From positions 1 to 7,585 of the forward strand of contig DZBA01000140.1 in assembly GCA_022729775.1 (NCBI GenBank): DNA of 7,585 nt. Direction: 5' to 3'. The DNA is from Anaerolinea thermophila. GTDB taxonomy: Bacteria; Chloroflexota; Anaerolineae; Anaerolineales; Villigracilaceae. Each line of letters begins with the position of its first letter. Within the stretch, counting starts at the first letter, position 1. Shown piece by piece: positions 1-6,041 of the stretch. The notes beneath the pieces are model-generated. The model made no database searches. It was not told where the DNA came from and saw only the letters and a program-made list of their open reading frames with translations. The translations under genes were made by a program, and so were the position numbers.

Positions 1-848
1 TTACAAATCTCCTCCGCCTTTCGCTCCACATACTCCCAATACGCTTGCATTAGAATCTTCGTTCGCTTTCCCACGCTCCCCTGCCCTACTGGATGACGGT
101 CAATCGAAACAATCGGAACAACACCGCGCGAACTGGATGTTAAAAATGCCTCGTCGAATTTTTCATCGAGGCGCGGGGCGCGATATTCGATTCCCATCCC
201 CTGCCCTCTTGCAATGCGTAACACGGCGCGGCGCGTGACGCCGAGCAAAATTCCGCGTTGGGCGGTGATTAATTTTACGTCAGGAGATTGCTTCGTCGCT
301 ACGCTCCTCGCAATGACATAGAAATTCGAGGTCATTCCCTCCAAAATTTTCCCGTCTTGGGTCAGTAAAACTTCGAATATGTTTTTGCTCAACTGCTTTC
401 TTTGCTCCGCGCTTTCGGTGATGAAACCTGTGTCCTTGATGCGCGGGTCGTGCCTTGCCGCGAGGGTTGTAATCACATGCACGCCCTGTTGATACACCTC
501 CGCCGGCAGGGTCGCGGACGGCTGAATCCCGACATAGATTTTCCCCGCGTCTTTGGTCAGGATTAGACGCACGCGGGATTCGCGCGGCAGATTCGCTTCG
601 ACCAGCTGGGCGATGCGCGCGCGCAATGTCAATTCGTCTACAGCGGGCGTTAATCCAGATTCTTGCGCGGGCGCGTATAATCGGCGCAAATGGGCGCGTA
701 ATCCCATCACCTTTTTTCCAGCGGAGATGGTGGTGAAGGTTGTGTAAAATCCTTGCGGCAGCGAGCGGGTCAACTCATCGAGAGTCCCCGCCTGGAATGT
801 GGTTTCGATATTTTTTGTCTTTGTAATTTGAAACGCTTGTATGTCCAT
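1..848 (-). CDS. Class IV PLP-dependent aminotransferase (branched-chain / D-amino-acid aminotransferase family), C-terminus cut by window edge
   Basis: Translating the minus strand from the ATG at 848 gives 282 uninterrupted codons running off the left edge. An in-frame TAG lies four codons upstream, so this is the only ATG start. Family features seen: an N-terminal segment ending RAHLRRLY, an IKDTGF segment whose Lys138 is in the expected place for the PLP-binding lysine, the EGMTSNFYV motif (residues 170-178, the E-G-x-S-N-F block of this fold type IV family), and QRGILLGVTR (197-206), the conserved G-I-L-x-G-x-T-R block. The family transfers an amino group between amino acids and 2-oxo acids, or acts as aminodeoxychorismate lyase. 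The sequence does not decide which. The length is close to the usual 280-310 residues, so only a few C-terminal residues are missing. Oddity: residues about 178-189 (VIARSVATKQSP) are encoded by a dispersed DNA repeat inserted in frame just after the SNFYV motif. No good Shine-Dalgarno is visible. The gene is divergent from the next one. Confidence 0.9.
   Translation of the reverse strand, partial: MDIQAFQITKTKNIETTFQAGTLDELTRSLPQGFYTTFTTISAGKKVMGLRAHLRRLYAPAQESGLTPAVDELTLRARIAQLVEANLPRESRVRLILTKDAGKIYVGIQPSATLPAEVYQQGVHVITTLAARHDPRIKDTGFITESAEQRKQLSKNIFEVLLTQDGKILEGMTSNFYVIARSVATKQSPDVKLITAQRGILLGVTRRAVLRIARGQGMGIEYRAPRLDEKFDEAFLTSSSRGVVPIVSIDRHPVGQGSVGKRTKILMQAYWEYVERKAEEIC
283..317 (-). 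repeat. Short dispersed palindromic repeat inserted in frame in the aminotransferase gene
   Basis: Read on the minus strand, these 35 bases begin GTCATTGCGAGGAGCG and end GAAGCAATCTCC, with ATTGC and GCAAT as outer inverted arms. From general knowledge, this sequence type occurs dispersed in many bacterial genomes and is the source of recurrent spurious peptides such as VIARSVATKQS. Here that peptide is part of a conserved enzyme. It lies between the SNFYV motif and the next beta strand (KLIT), where family members normally have a short turn. The reading frame is preserved on both sides. Only this copy is in the window, so its dispersed nature rests on recognition and not on a second copy. 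Confidence 0.7.
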
Positions 849-940
849 GCGTTGATTCTACCCGATGTTAACAAAGTACAATATAATCAAAAAACATTCG
901 CGGCTATTTGACCACCAACATTCAAAAAGAATCAAAATCA
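849..940. promoter_or_regulatory. Divergent intergenic region with a plus-strand -10-like box (TATAAT, 882-887)
   Basis: About 90 bp separate the divergent aminotransferase start (848) and the chosen start of the large plus-strand gene (941). A perfect TATAAT occurs at 882-887. No convincing -35 box sits 16-18 bp upstream, so this is a candidate promoter only. It would start transcription near 894, leaving a leader of about 46 nt before ATG 941. The region is much more AT-rich than the genes on either side, as expected for a promoter. No terminator or operator palindrome is evident. Confidence 0.35.
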
Positions 941-3367
941 ATGAGCGATAAAAAAAACAACTATCAACAAGCCACTCAATTTACCGCAAACGATTTGCGC
1001 ACTGTATCCAAAACGGTGTCCATTGACAAACTCTCGCGCCTGTCCCTGCCGGAAGTGGAAGCAGTTGTAGACTTGGTGGCAAAGGTCATCCCCGCTGGAA
1101 ATGTCCCCGGCATGATTCTCAGCGGACTTGCACGGCTGCCCGGCAGAAGAATCCCCGTTCAAAAAATGCAGCAGGACATCAACGCGCTGTTTAGCGGCGT
1201 GGAACAAATCCTCGACCAAGCCACGTATGCCACATTTTTCGCAGGTCCCGCCGCCATTATTTGGGGATACCAAAACTTGCTGCGGCTTGCCGGCAAAGAC
1301 CCGGAAGCGGCGTTCCCCGAGGGCGTGTGGCAGTTTTATTCGGGATACGCCCTGCGCGAGGACACAGCGCGTCACGCCAACGAAACGCACGGATTCGATA
1401 CGCTGCTCAGCCAGCATAACATCCACCTCGACCCCGTTGACCGTTTGACCGCGTGGTTCATGGCTTCGGTGATGTGCCTGCATCAATACAACTCCCTGCT
1501 TGAAAATGAATGGCGCGAGCGCGTTGCCATCTCCAGCATGGAAGCGCAGGACATCACGCGCGCAAAAAAACTCTTCCGCGAGTGGGAAATCCAGCGTCCT
1601 TACCGGCGCGAGGAAGACGGCGCGAGTATGGATTACCCATCCTACCGCCGTTATAAATTCGACCAATTCTTAAAAAATAATTTACAGTCGCTTCCAGCGG
1701 CGACGTATGAAACATGGATGTCGCGCTTGAGAGCCGCCACGCAGCAAGACCTGCCCGCTTATCAAAAGCAAATGTCCATTTTGGCGTATCTCGAACCGGG
1801 ACCGTACAACGAAGTCCGCGTGCCGTTCAACCTCACCGACGCGCAAATTGGAATTATCTACCGCGATAGTTATTACCTGCTGCCGGTTTGCGAGCAAGGC
1901 TCGAACACGCCCATTGACGTAAACACAGTCCGCGCGCAAATTGCGATGCTGATGGAATCGCCTTTTTCTTCGCCTTCGCAGATTTCCTCACTGGCGCGAG
2001 TCAAACGCGCCGCGCTGCCCGGCTTGCGGAACAAACTCAACCCGATGCTGGTCAATGACATTGATAACTTGCGTTTTGCGCCGATTCTACTTTCCGCGGA
2101 TACGCGCGCTCACGCGCTGCCGCTTTCTGAGCTGCGACAAGCCGAGCGCGGAATCGGCTCTCACGCGCTGACCATCTTCGATACGGGCGAAACCATCGTC
2201 TTCGACCAATCGCACATTTTCTTCGATGGCTCATGGGGCAGCGCGCTGGCAGAGATTATGACCAATGAAGCGTTATCGTGGGCGCGTTATTTGAAGATGC
2301 TGCCCGCCGTCATCCCCGCGGAAATGCGCCAGTACACATCGCTTACGCTGCAACTCCAGCAATCGGATATCAACATCGTCCAGCAAGCGCCGCACATTTC
2401 ACCCGAAGCCGGCGCGGAGACGGATAAGATTCACCTCAAGGCGTGCCTGAATTTACGCAAACAATTCAAGCAGCGCAACGAGCAAATTCAGTTAACGGTG
2501 AACGACCTGCTGGTTTTATATCGCGCGATTCACGCGGCGACGTACCGCCCTTCGCAAAGGCTGATGAGCGAGCTGGAAAAACTCGCCGAGACAAAACCTG
2601 AAATTGCCGCAGCGCTGCGCCAGTTGGTGGAAGAAGCCAGCCGCACCAACCCGGCGGTGATGATTCCCATGGACGCCAGTTTGAAATCGCCGCGCGAGCG
2701 CATTTATCCGCTCAACATCGAAGCGCCGTTGATGGAGTTGAAACTACTGACCTTGCACGCGCAGGCGATCAAGATGCTCAACGCGTACGAAGAATCCACA
2801 GAAGACCGCGCGGCAATGTTCGCGGGTTTTAATCACTTGCAAAAGTTATATCTCGCGTCACTGGCGGGCTATGGGTTATACCTCTCCAAAGAAAAAGAAA
2901 TCGCGCTGCTCGGCGAAAGTCCAAGCGTCGGCGCGTTGAAACTGCTTGCCCACCTCCCCACTGCCTTGCAGCGGCTGCTGAACAAAGTCCCCGAAAAAGT
3001 TGACCTGCTGAACAACCTCATCAAGGGGCGCGAGGTGTTTTCCAATGTCGGCGCGGTGGCATCCACCAGCACGCTGACGCGCTTCATCACCGCAAAAGAT
3101 GACAACGCGCAAAAGCAGATTGCCTGGGGCGTGATTACAGACGCGCGTTCCAACATGCAAGTATCACTGCGCGATTTTCGCCCGCATGTGGCGACCTTGA
3201 CTTCGATTGGACGCAAAGACCTTTCCAACCTCATCACGCAGGATTATCTGGACTCGTACGCCGAAGGCTTTAACGCCTACATCCGCGATATGACGCGCAT
3301 CACGCTTGCCAAGCGCGAGACGACTCCCACAGCCCCAACAAGAAAACGGAACCCGAATCAAAAATGA
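941..3367 (+). CDS. Large protein with choline/carnitine O-acyltransferase-like motifs (putative, divergent)
   Basis: This gene encodes 808 residues from ATG 941. An in-frame TTG at 908 would add 11 residues, but neither start has a strong Shine-Dalgarno and TTG 908 lies very close to the predicted transcription start. No signal peptide or clear membrane span is seen. Recognition rests on motif order. A strand-rich stretch GETIVFDQ leads into SHIFFDG (His425, Asp429, Gly430), which fits the HxxxDG active-site signature of CoA-dependent acyltransferases and sits mid-protein as in carnitine acyltransferases. An STS triplet at 708-710 is followed by GVITDARSNMQVSLRDF, resembling the STS...GYGVCY...FS region near the end of that family. 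The preceding segment (YRDSYYLLPV, then a helix, then LARVKRAALPGLRN and DNLRFAPILL) also follows the family's order. The spacing between His and STS is about 70 residues longer than in animal enzymes, and the canonical YESAST/GRTET blocks are not recognisable, so activity and substrate are uncertain. Its stop overlaps the kinase start, implying an operon. The alternative is an uncharacterised mostly helical protein. Confidence 0.85.
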   Translation: MSDKKNNYQQATQFTANDLRTVSKTVSIDKLSRLSLPEVEAVVDLVAKVIPAGNVPGMILSGLARLPGRRIPVQKMQQDINALFSGVEQILDQATYATFFAGPAAIIWGYQNLLRLAGKDPEAAFPEGVWQFYSGYALREDTARHANETHGFDTLLSQHNIHLDPVDRLTAWFMASVMCLHQYNSLLENEWRERVAISSMEAQDITRAKKLFREWEIQRPYRREEDGASMDYPSYRRYKFDQFLKNNLQSLPAATYETWMSRLRAATQQDLPAYQKQMSILAYLEPGPYNEVRVPFNLTDAQIGIIYRDSYYLLPVCEQGSNTPIDVNTVRAQIAMLMESPFSSPSQISSLARVKRAALPGLRNKLNPMLVNDIDNLRFAPILLSADTRAHALPLSELRQAERGIGSHALTIFDTGETIVFDQSHIFFDGSWGSALAEIMTNEALSWARYLKMLPAVIPAEMRQYTSLTLQLQQSDINIVQQAPHISPEAGAETDKIHLKACLNLRKQFKQRNEQIQLTVNDLLVLYRAIHAATYRPSQRLMSELEKLAETKPEIAAALRQLVEEASRTNPAVMIPMDASLKSPRERIYPLNIEAPLMELKLLTLHAQAIKMLNAYEESTEDRAAMFAGFNHLQKLYLASLAGYGLYLSKEKEIALLGESPSVGALKLLAHLPTALQRLLNKVPEKVDLLNNLIKGREVFSNVGAVASTSTLTRFITAKDDNAQKQIAWGVITDARSNMQVSLRDFRPHVATLTSIGRKDLSNLITQDYLDSYAEGFNAYIRDMTRITLAKRETTPTAPTRKRNPNQK

Positions 3368-5109
3368 AAGACCCAATCATCGGACAACAACTTGCAAATT
3401 TTCGCGTCGAACGCCTGCTTGGACAGGGCGGCATGGCGACCGTTTATGTTGGTCAGGACGTAAAACTCCAGCGCGCGGTTGCCATCAAGGTCATTGATAA
3501 GCGTTACAAAGGCGACGCCGCGCTCGCGCAGCGATTCGTCAACGAGGCGCGGATGATGGCAAAGTGGCGGCATGAAAACATCATTCAAATTTATTACGCC
3601 GACGACGCGCAGGGCTATTCCTATTACGTGATGGAGTACGTGGACGGGCAGGACCTCTCGACGGTCATGTCTGTTTACGCGGACGAAGGCACGCTCATGT
3701 CCATTGCGGATGTGCTGCGCATCGGCAACGCCATTGCAAACGCGCTGGATTATGCCCACCGTCAAGGCGTGATCCACCGCGACATCAAACCTTCGAATGT
3801 TTTAATTGCAAAAGATGGGCGCGTGATGCTTGGCGATTTTGGCATGGCGCTCGAAGTGCGCGAAGGCTCGATGGGAAACATCTTCGGCACGCCGCATTAC
3901 ATCTCGCCGGAACAGGCGCGCCGTTCCGCAGACGCCGTTCCGCAATCGGACTTGTATTCGCTGGGCGTGATTTTGTATGAAATGCTCACCGGGGCTGTCC
4001 CGTTCAACGACCCTTCGCCGGCGAGCATCGCGCTGCAACACATCTCCGAGCCGCCGCCGCCGCCGCGCAGCATCAACCCCGACCTTCCGCCGGCGGTGGA
4101 GGTGGTCATCCTCAAAGCGTTGGAAAAAGACCCGCAAAACCGCTACCAAACCGGCGCAAAATTAATGGCGGCGCTCAGCGAGGCGTTCAAATCCACCGGC
4201 TCTACGCCGAAGATTGCGCTGCCGCCGCTGCCCGTTAACGCGCCGACCATCCGCCGCAGTGATATTTCCATTTCGCAAATTGCCAAACGCGAAGCGCCGA
4301 AGATAAAACCCGCGCCGCATTATCCGATGGTGGTCGGCGAGCTGCCCCCCACCGTGCGCGCCAGCAGCCGCTTTCAGCCCAAGCGTTCATGGCTCTTTGG
4401 ATTTTTGCTTCTTCTATTATTGGGATTTGGATATTGGTATTACGCTCAATACGGCTTGCCGACCTTCCAGCTGCCCCCTCCCCCGGCGTTGACCGCGACC
4501 CCAGTCCCCACTTTGACCTTGACTGTAACCGCCGCGCCGGAGACTCCCACGCAGTTGATTCTGCCCGCGCCGTCTTTATCTCCCTCCGCGACCGCGACGC
4601 AAACCGCCGCGCCAACCGAATCCCTGCCGACTTTTACCGCGGAGCCATCCCTCACGCCGACCCTGCCCGCCGCCATCCCGACGATTAAATATCCAAAGGG
4701 GAATCAGTTCACCTTGTTTTGGAATGAAACCAGCCTGCACGTTTTGAACCGCTCGCGTGAGACGCGCAGCTTTTCTGGCTTTGCCTTCGAGCGGCTCGAC
4801 GCGGACGGCGAAGCGACGCTGGGCAGGTTCCCCGGCAGTTTGTGGAACAACGCCAACTTCAAATACATCCCCGCAAAATATTGCGCCAGCATCAAAATCT
4901 ACAAGGACGAAGACCCGCCCTACATAGACCCATCCGACTGTCACGGCGGATATGTGGGCATTGTCCAGCCGCGCCGCGATCCCGAAGATGAACACCTCGT
5001 TTTCTGGGACCCGCGCGGAGATACGACTCAGTTCCGCGTGTTGTGGCTGGATGAGGAAATCGCCCGCTGTGAAATCGGCGCGGGGACGTGCGATGTGTTT
5101 GTGCCGTGA
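3364..5109 (+). CDS. Membrane-anchored Hanks-type serine/threonine protein kinase with extracytoplasmic Cys-containing C-terminal domain
   Basis: This 581-residue protein has an N-terminal cytoplasmic kinase domain (about 12-275). Motifs visible are the glycine loop LGQGGMATVYVG (19-30), the VAIK lysine Lys42, the catalytic loop HRDIKPSN (His138-Asn145, catalytic Asp140), DFG (158-160) and GTPHYISPEQ with SPE at 181-183. The kinase is therefore predicted active. A cytoplasmic juxtamembrane linker follows, then one strongly hydrophobic helix at about 343-361 (WLFGFLLLLLLGFGYWYY), then a Pro/Thr/Ala-rich stalk to about residue 440. A C-terminal domain of about 140 residues then has Cys507, Cys526, Cys569 and Cys576, which could form disulfides outside the cell. 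No PASTA repeats are present. The start codon lies in an ATGA overlap with the upstream stop, with only a weak Shine-Dalgarno-like AACGGA, so translational coupling is likely. The kinase probably senses a signal through its outer domain. The acyltransferase-like protein is an inferred, untested partner or substrate. Confidence 0.95.
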   Translation: MKDPIIGQQLANFRVERLLGQGGMATVYVGQDVKLQRAVAIKVIDKRYKGDAALAQRFVNEARMMAKWRHENIIQIYYADDAQGYSYYVMEYVDGQDLSTVMSVYADEGTLMSIADVLRIGNAIANALDYAHRQGVIHRDIKPSNVLIAKDGRVMLGDFGMALEVREGSMGNIFGTPHYISPEQARRSADAVPQSDLYSLGVILYEMLTGAVPFNDPSPASIALQHISEPPPPPRSINPDLPPAVEVVILKALEKDPQNRYQTGAKLMAALSEAFKSTGSTPKIALPPLPVNAPTIRRSDISISQIAKREAPKIKPAPHYPMVVGELPPTVRASSRFQPKRSWLFGFLLLLLLGFGYWYYAQYGLPTFQLPPPPALTATPVPTLTLTVTAAPETPTQLILPAPSLSPSATATQTAAPTESLPTFTAEPSLTPTLPAAIPTIKYPKGNQFTLFWNETSLHVLNRSRETRSFSGFAFERLDADGEATLGRFPGSLWNNANFKYIPAKYCASIKIYKDEDPPYIDPSDCHGGYVGIVQPRRDPEDEHLVFWDPRGDTTQFRVLWLDEEIARCEIGAGTCDVFVP

Positions 5110-5164
5110 GTTTGCTAACGAGGGATGGTCAAATCACGGAAGTCTTTTTTTTGACATATAATTA

Positions 5165-5320
5165 ACTCACCTTACGAGCTTTAGGCATGTCACCCTCCCG
5201 AAGGACACACCTGCACCCACCGCAGGTGCGGTGTCGGGACGATGTGAGCAAAGCGAAGGGTCTCTGAGACAATCGTAGAGATGTTTCGCTCCGCTCAACA
5301 TGACAATGCGTAAGGTGAGT
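5165..5320. repeat. MITE-like 156-bp palindromic element with perfect 12-bp terminal inverted repeats
   Basis: ACTCACCTTACG at 5165-5176 is the exact reverse complement of CGTAAGGTGAGT at 5309-5320. Between them lie more inverted repeats: CACCTGC (5208-5214) paired with GCAGGTG (5222-5228), and the palindrome GTCTCTGAGAC (5260-5270). The sequence ATGTTTCGCTCCGCTCAACA belongs to a dispersed bacterial repeat type known from its antisense peptide HVERSETSL. No protein of plausible transposase size is encoded, so the element would be non-autonomous. No clear target-site duplication was found: the flanks are ATTA on the left and AATT on the right. It fills most of the gap between the kinase and the antitoxin and ends 21 bp before the antitoxin start, so the promoter of the toxin-antitoxin pair must lie in or beyond it. 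The rest of 5110-5341 holds no gene. Confidence 0.65.
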
Positions 5321-5328
5321 AATTGAGT

Positions 5329-5337
5329 AAAGGAGAG
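5329..5337 (+). promoter_or_regulatory. Strong ribosome binding site of the antitoxin gene
   Basis: AAAGGAGAG lies just upstream of ATG 5342, with AGGAG six bases from the start codon. This is the best Shine-Dalgarno in the window and fixes the antitoxin start. It lies outside the palindromic element, which ends at 5320. Confidence 0.75.
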
Positions 5338-5341
5338 TTTT

Positions 5342-5560
5342 ATGCAAGAAAGAATTACGCTTACGCTTCCATCCAATATCCGCTCTGCATTGGATGTTGT
5401 TTTAGTAGAAGAAGGAAAATCCGCAAATGATTTAATCAACCAAGCCATTGCTGAATATCTTTTCTTTCGCGAATTTCATCTGTTGCAAGAGCGTCTAACC
5501 GCAAAAGCGCAGCAGCGCGGAATCACAAGCGAAGACGATATATTCGAACAGGTTTCATGA
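5342..5560 (+). CDS. Ribbon-helix-helix (CopG-like) antitoxin of a type II toxin-antitoxin pair
   Basis: This 72-residue protein begins with the pattern of a ribbon-helix-helix DNA-binding domain. A short beta strand with alternating residues (RITLTLP, 4-10) is followed by helix 1 (about 11-24) and helix 2 (KSANDLINQAIAEYLFF, about 27-43). The charged C-terminal tail (about 44-72) is the part expected to bind and neutralise the toxin. By family behaviour it should dimerise, bind its own promoter, and repress the pair together with the toxin. The start is set by the strong ribosome binding site. The stop overlaps the toxin start in an ATGA, giving tight coupling. Base composition is visibly more AT-rich than in the kinase gene upstream, consistent with acquisition as a mobile module. 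Confidence 0.85.
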   Translation: MQERITLTLPSNIRSALDVVLVEEGKSANDLINQAIAEYLFFREFHLLQERLTAKAQQRGITSEDDIFEQVS

Positions 5561-5961
5561 AAGTCTTGTTGGATACAAACGTCCTGATTGCGGGTTTTAT
5601 TACAAAAGGCGTATGCAGCGACCTCGTGGAACACTGCCTGCGGCGGCATGAGATAGTCCTCTCTGAATTTATTTTGGATGAATTCAGGGAAAAACTGGTC
5701 AAGAAATTCAAATTCAGTTTCCAAGATGCGGATAGCGCAATTCGATTAATGCGCGCGCGCGTATTGCTTTCTAAGCCTGCGCCACTTTTTCAACCAGTTT
5801 GTAGGGATGCGGATGATGATATGGTTATTGCCTCTGCGGTTGCGGGCGGCGCAGTTTGTATTGTCACAGGTGATAAGGATCTGCTCGATTTGAAAGAATA
5901 TCAGGGAATTCCAATTTTGAAACCTGCTGAGTTTTCTGCATTTGAAGCGAAGCAATCGTAA
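5557..5961 (+). CDS. PIN-domain toxin (putative ribonuclease) of a type II toxin-antitoxin pair
   Basis: This 134-residue protein matches a single PIN domain. The N-terminal strand MKVLLDTNVLIAGF carries Asp6 and Asn8. A conserved acidic position appears in SEFILDEF (Glu42), the central acidic cluster RDADDD spans 82-87, and TGDKDLLDL follows (Asp105, Asp107). These acidic residues are those that bind divalent metal in PIN nucleases, so an active RNase is predicted. The pattern CRDADDDMVIASAVAGGA resembles the subgroup usually annotated as 'putative toxin component, PIN family'. The start lies inside the antitoxin stop (4-bp ATGA overlap). Such toxins cleave RNA, often tRNA or mRNA, to arrest growth, but the target cannot be read from this sequence. 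Both ends look intact. Confidence 0.9.
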   Translation: MKVLLDTNVLIAGFITKGVCSDLVEHCLRRHEIVLSEFILDEFREKLVKKFKFSFQDADSAIRLMRARVLLSKPAPLFQPVCRDADDDMVIASAVAGGAVCIVTGDKDLLDLKEYQGIPILKPAEFSAFEAKQS

Positions 5962-6033
5962 GACGAGCGCGAGAAATTCGTTGATGATTTACTGCATAAG
6001 CACATCTCGGTTCAGCCCCAAGCGGGGATATAA
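5962..6033 (+). other. Coding-like tail in frame with the toxin after its stop codon
   Basis: Directly after the toxin stop TAA (5959-5961), the same frame stays open for 23 codons to a second TAA at 6031-6033. It would encode a charged, protein-like sequence beginning DEREKFVDDLLHKH and ending SVQPQAGI. There is no start codon of its own with a ribosome binding site. It could be the eroded 3' end of another gene, a former extension of the toxin, or chance. This is the only notable content of the short gap before the next gene. Confidence 0.2.
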
Positions 6034-6037
6034 GGTG
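6032..6037 (+). promoter_or_regulatory. Ribosome binding site of the NB-ARC gene
   Basis: AAGGTG lies four bases before ATG 6042. An in-frame TGA at 6036-6038 overlaps it and excludes any earlier start, so ATG 6042 is well supported. No obvious promoter is seen in the 80-bp gap after the toxin gene, so the ATPase may be read through from the toxin-antitoxin transcript. Confidence 0.5.
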
Positions 6038-6041
6038 AAAC

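Noticed and set aside
553..747. Plus-strand 64-aa open frame
   Set aside because: It is antisense to the conserved aminotransferase, is Arg-rich from GC-biased sequence, and resembles no protein.
938..1666. Minus-strand 242-aa open frame
   Set aside because: It lies opposite the large plus-strand gene, whose reading frame shows coherent motifs and codon use. The antisense product looks like no known protein.
5145..5152. Run of eight T after the kinase gene as an intrinsic terminator
   Set aside because: I could not find a stable GC-rich hairpin directly upstream of the T run.
5151..5162. TTGACA immediately followed by TATAAT, looking like a promoter for the toxin-antitoxin pair
   Set aside because: The two boxes abut with no spacer. 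A sigma-70 type promoter needs about 17 bp between them, and neither box has a good partner at the right distance.
5162..5448. Minus-strand open frames (61 and 93 aa) over the palindromic element and antitoxin start
   Set aside because: They are the well-known spurious translations of dispersed repeats (HVERSETSL-type peptide) continuing antisense to the antitoxin. There is no ribosome binding site and no recognised domain.
6016..6027. CCCC-AAGC-GGGG hairpin upstream of the NB-ARC gene as a terminator or attenuator
   Set aside because: The stem is only four pairs with no following T run, which is too weak to support a regulatory call.
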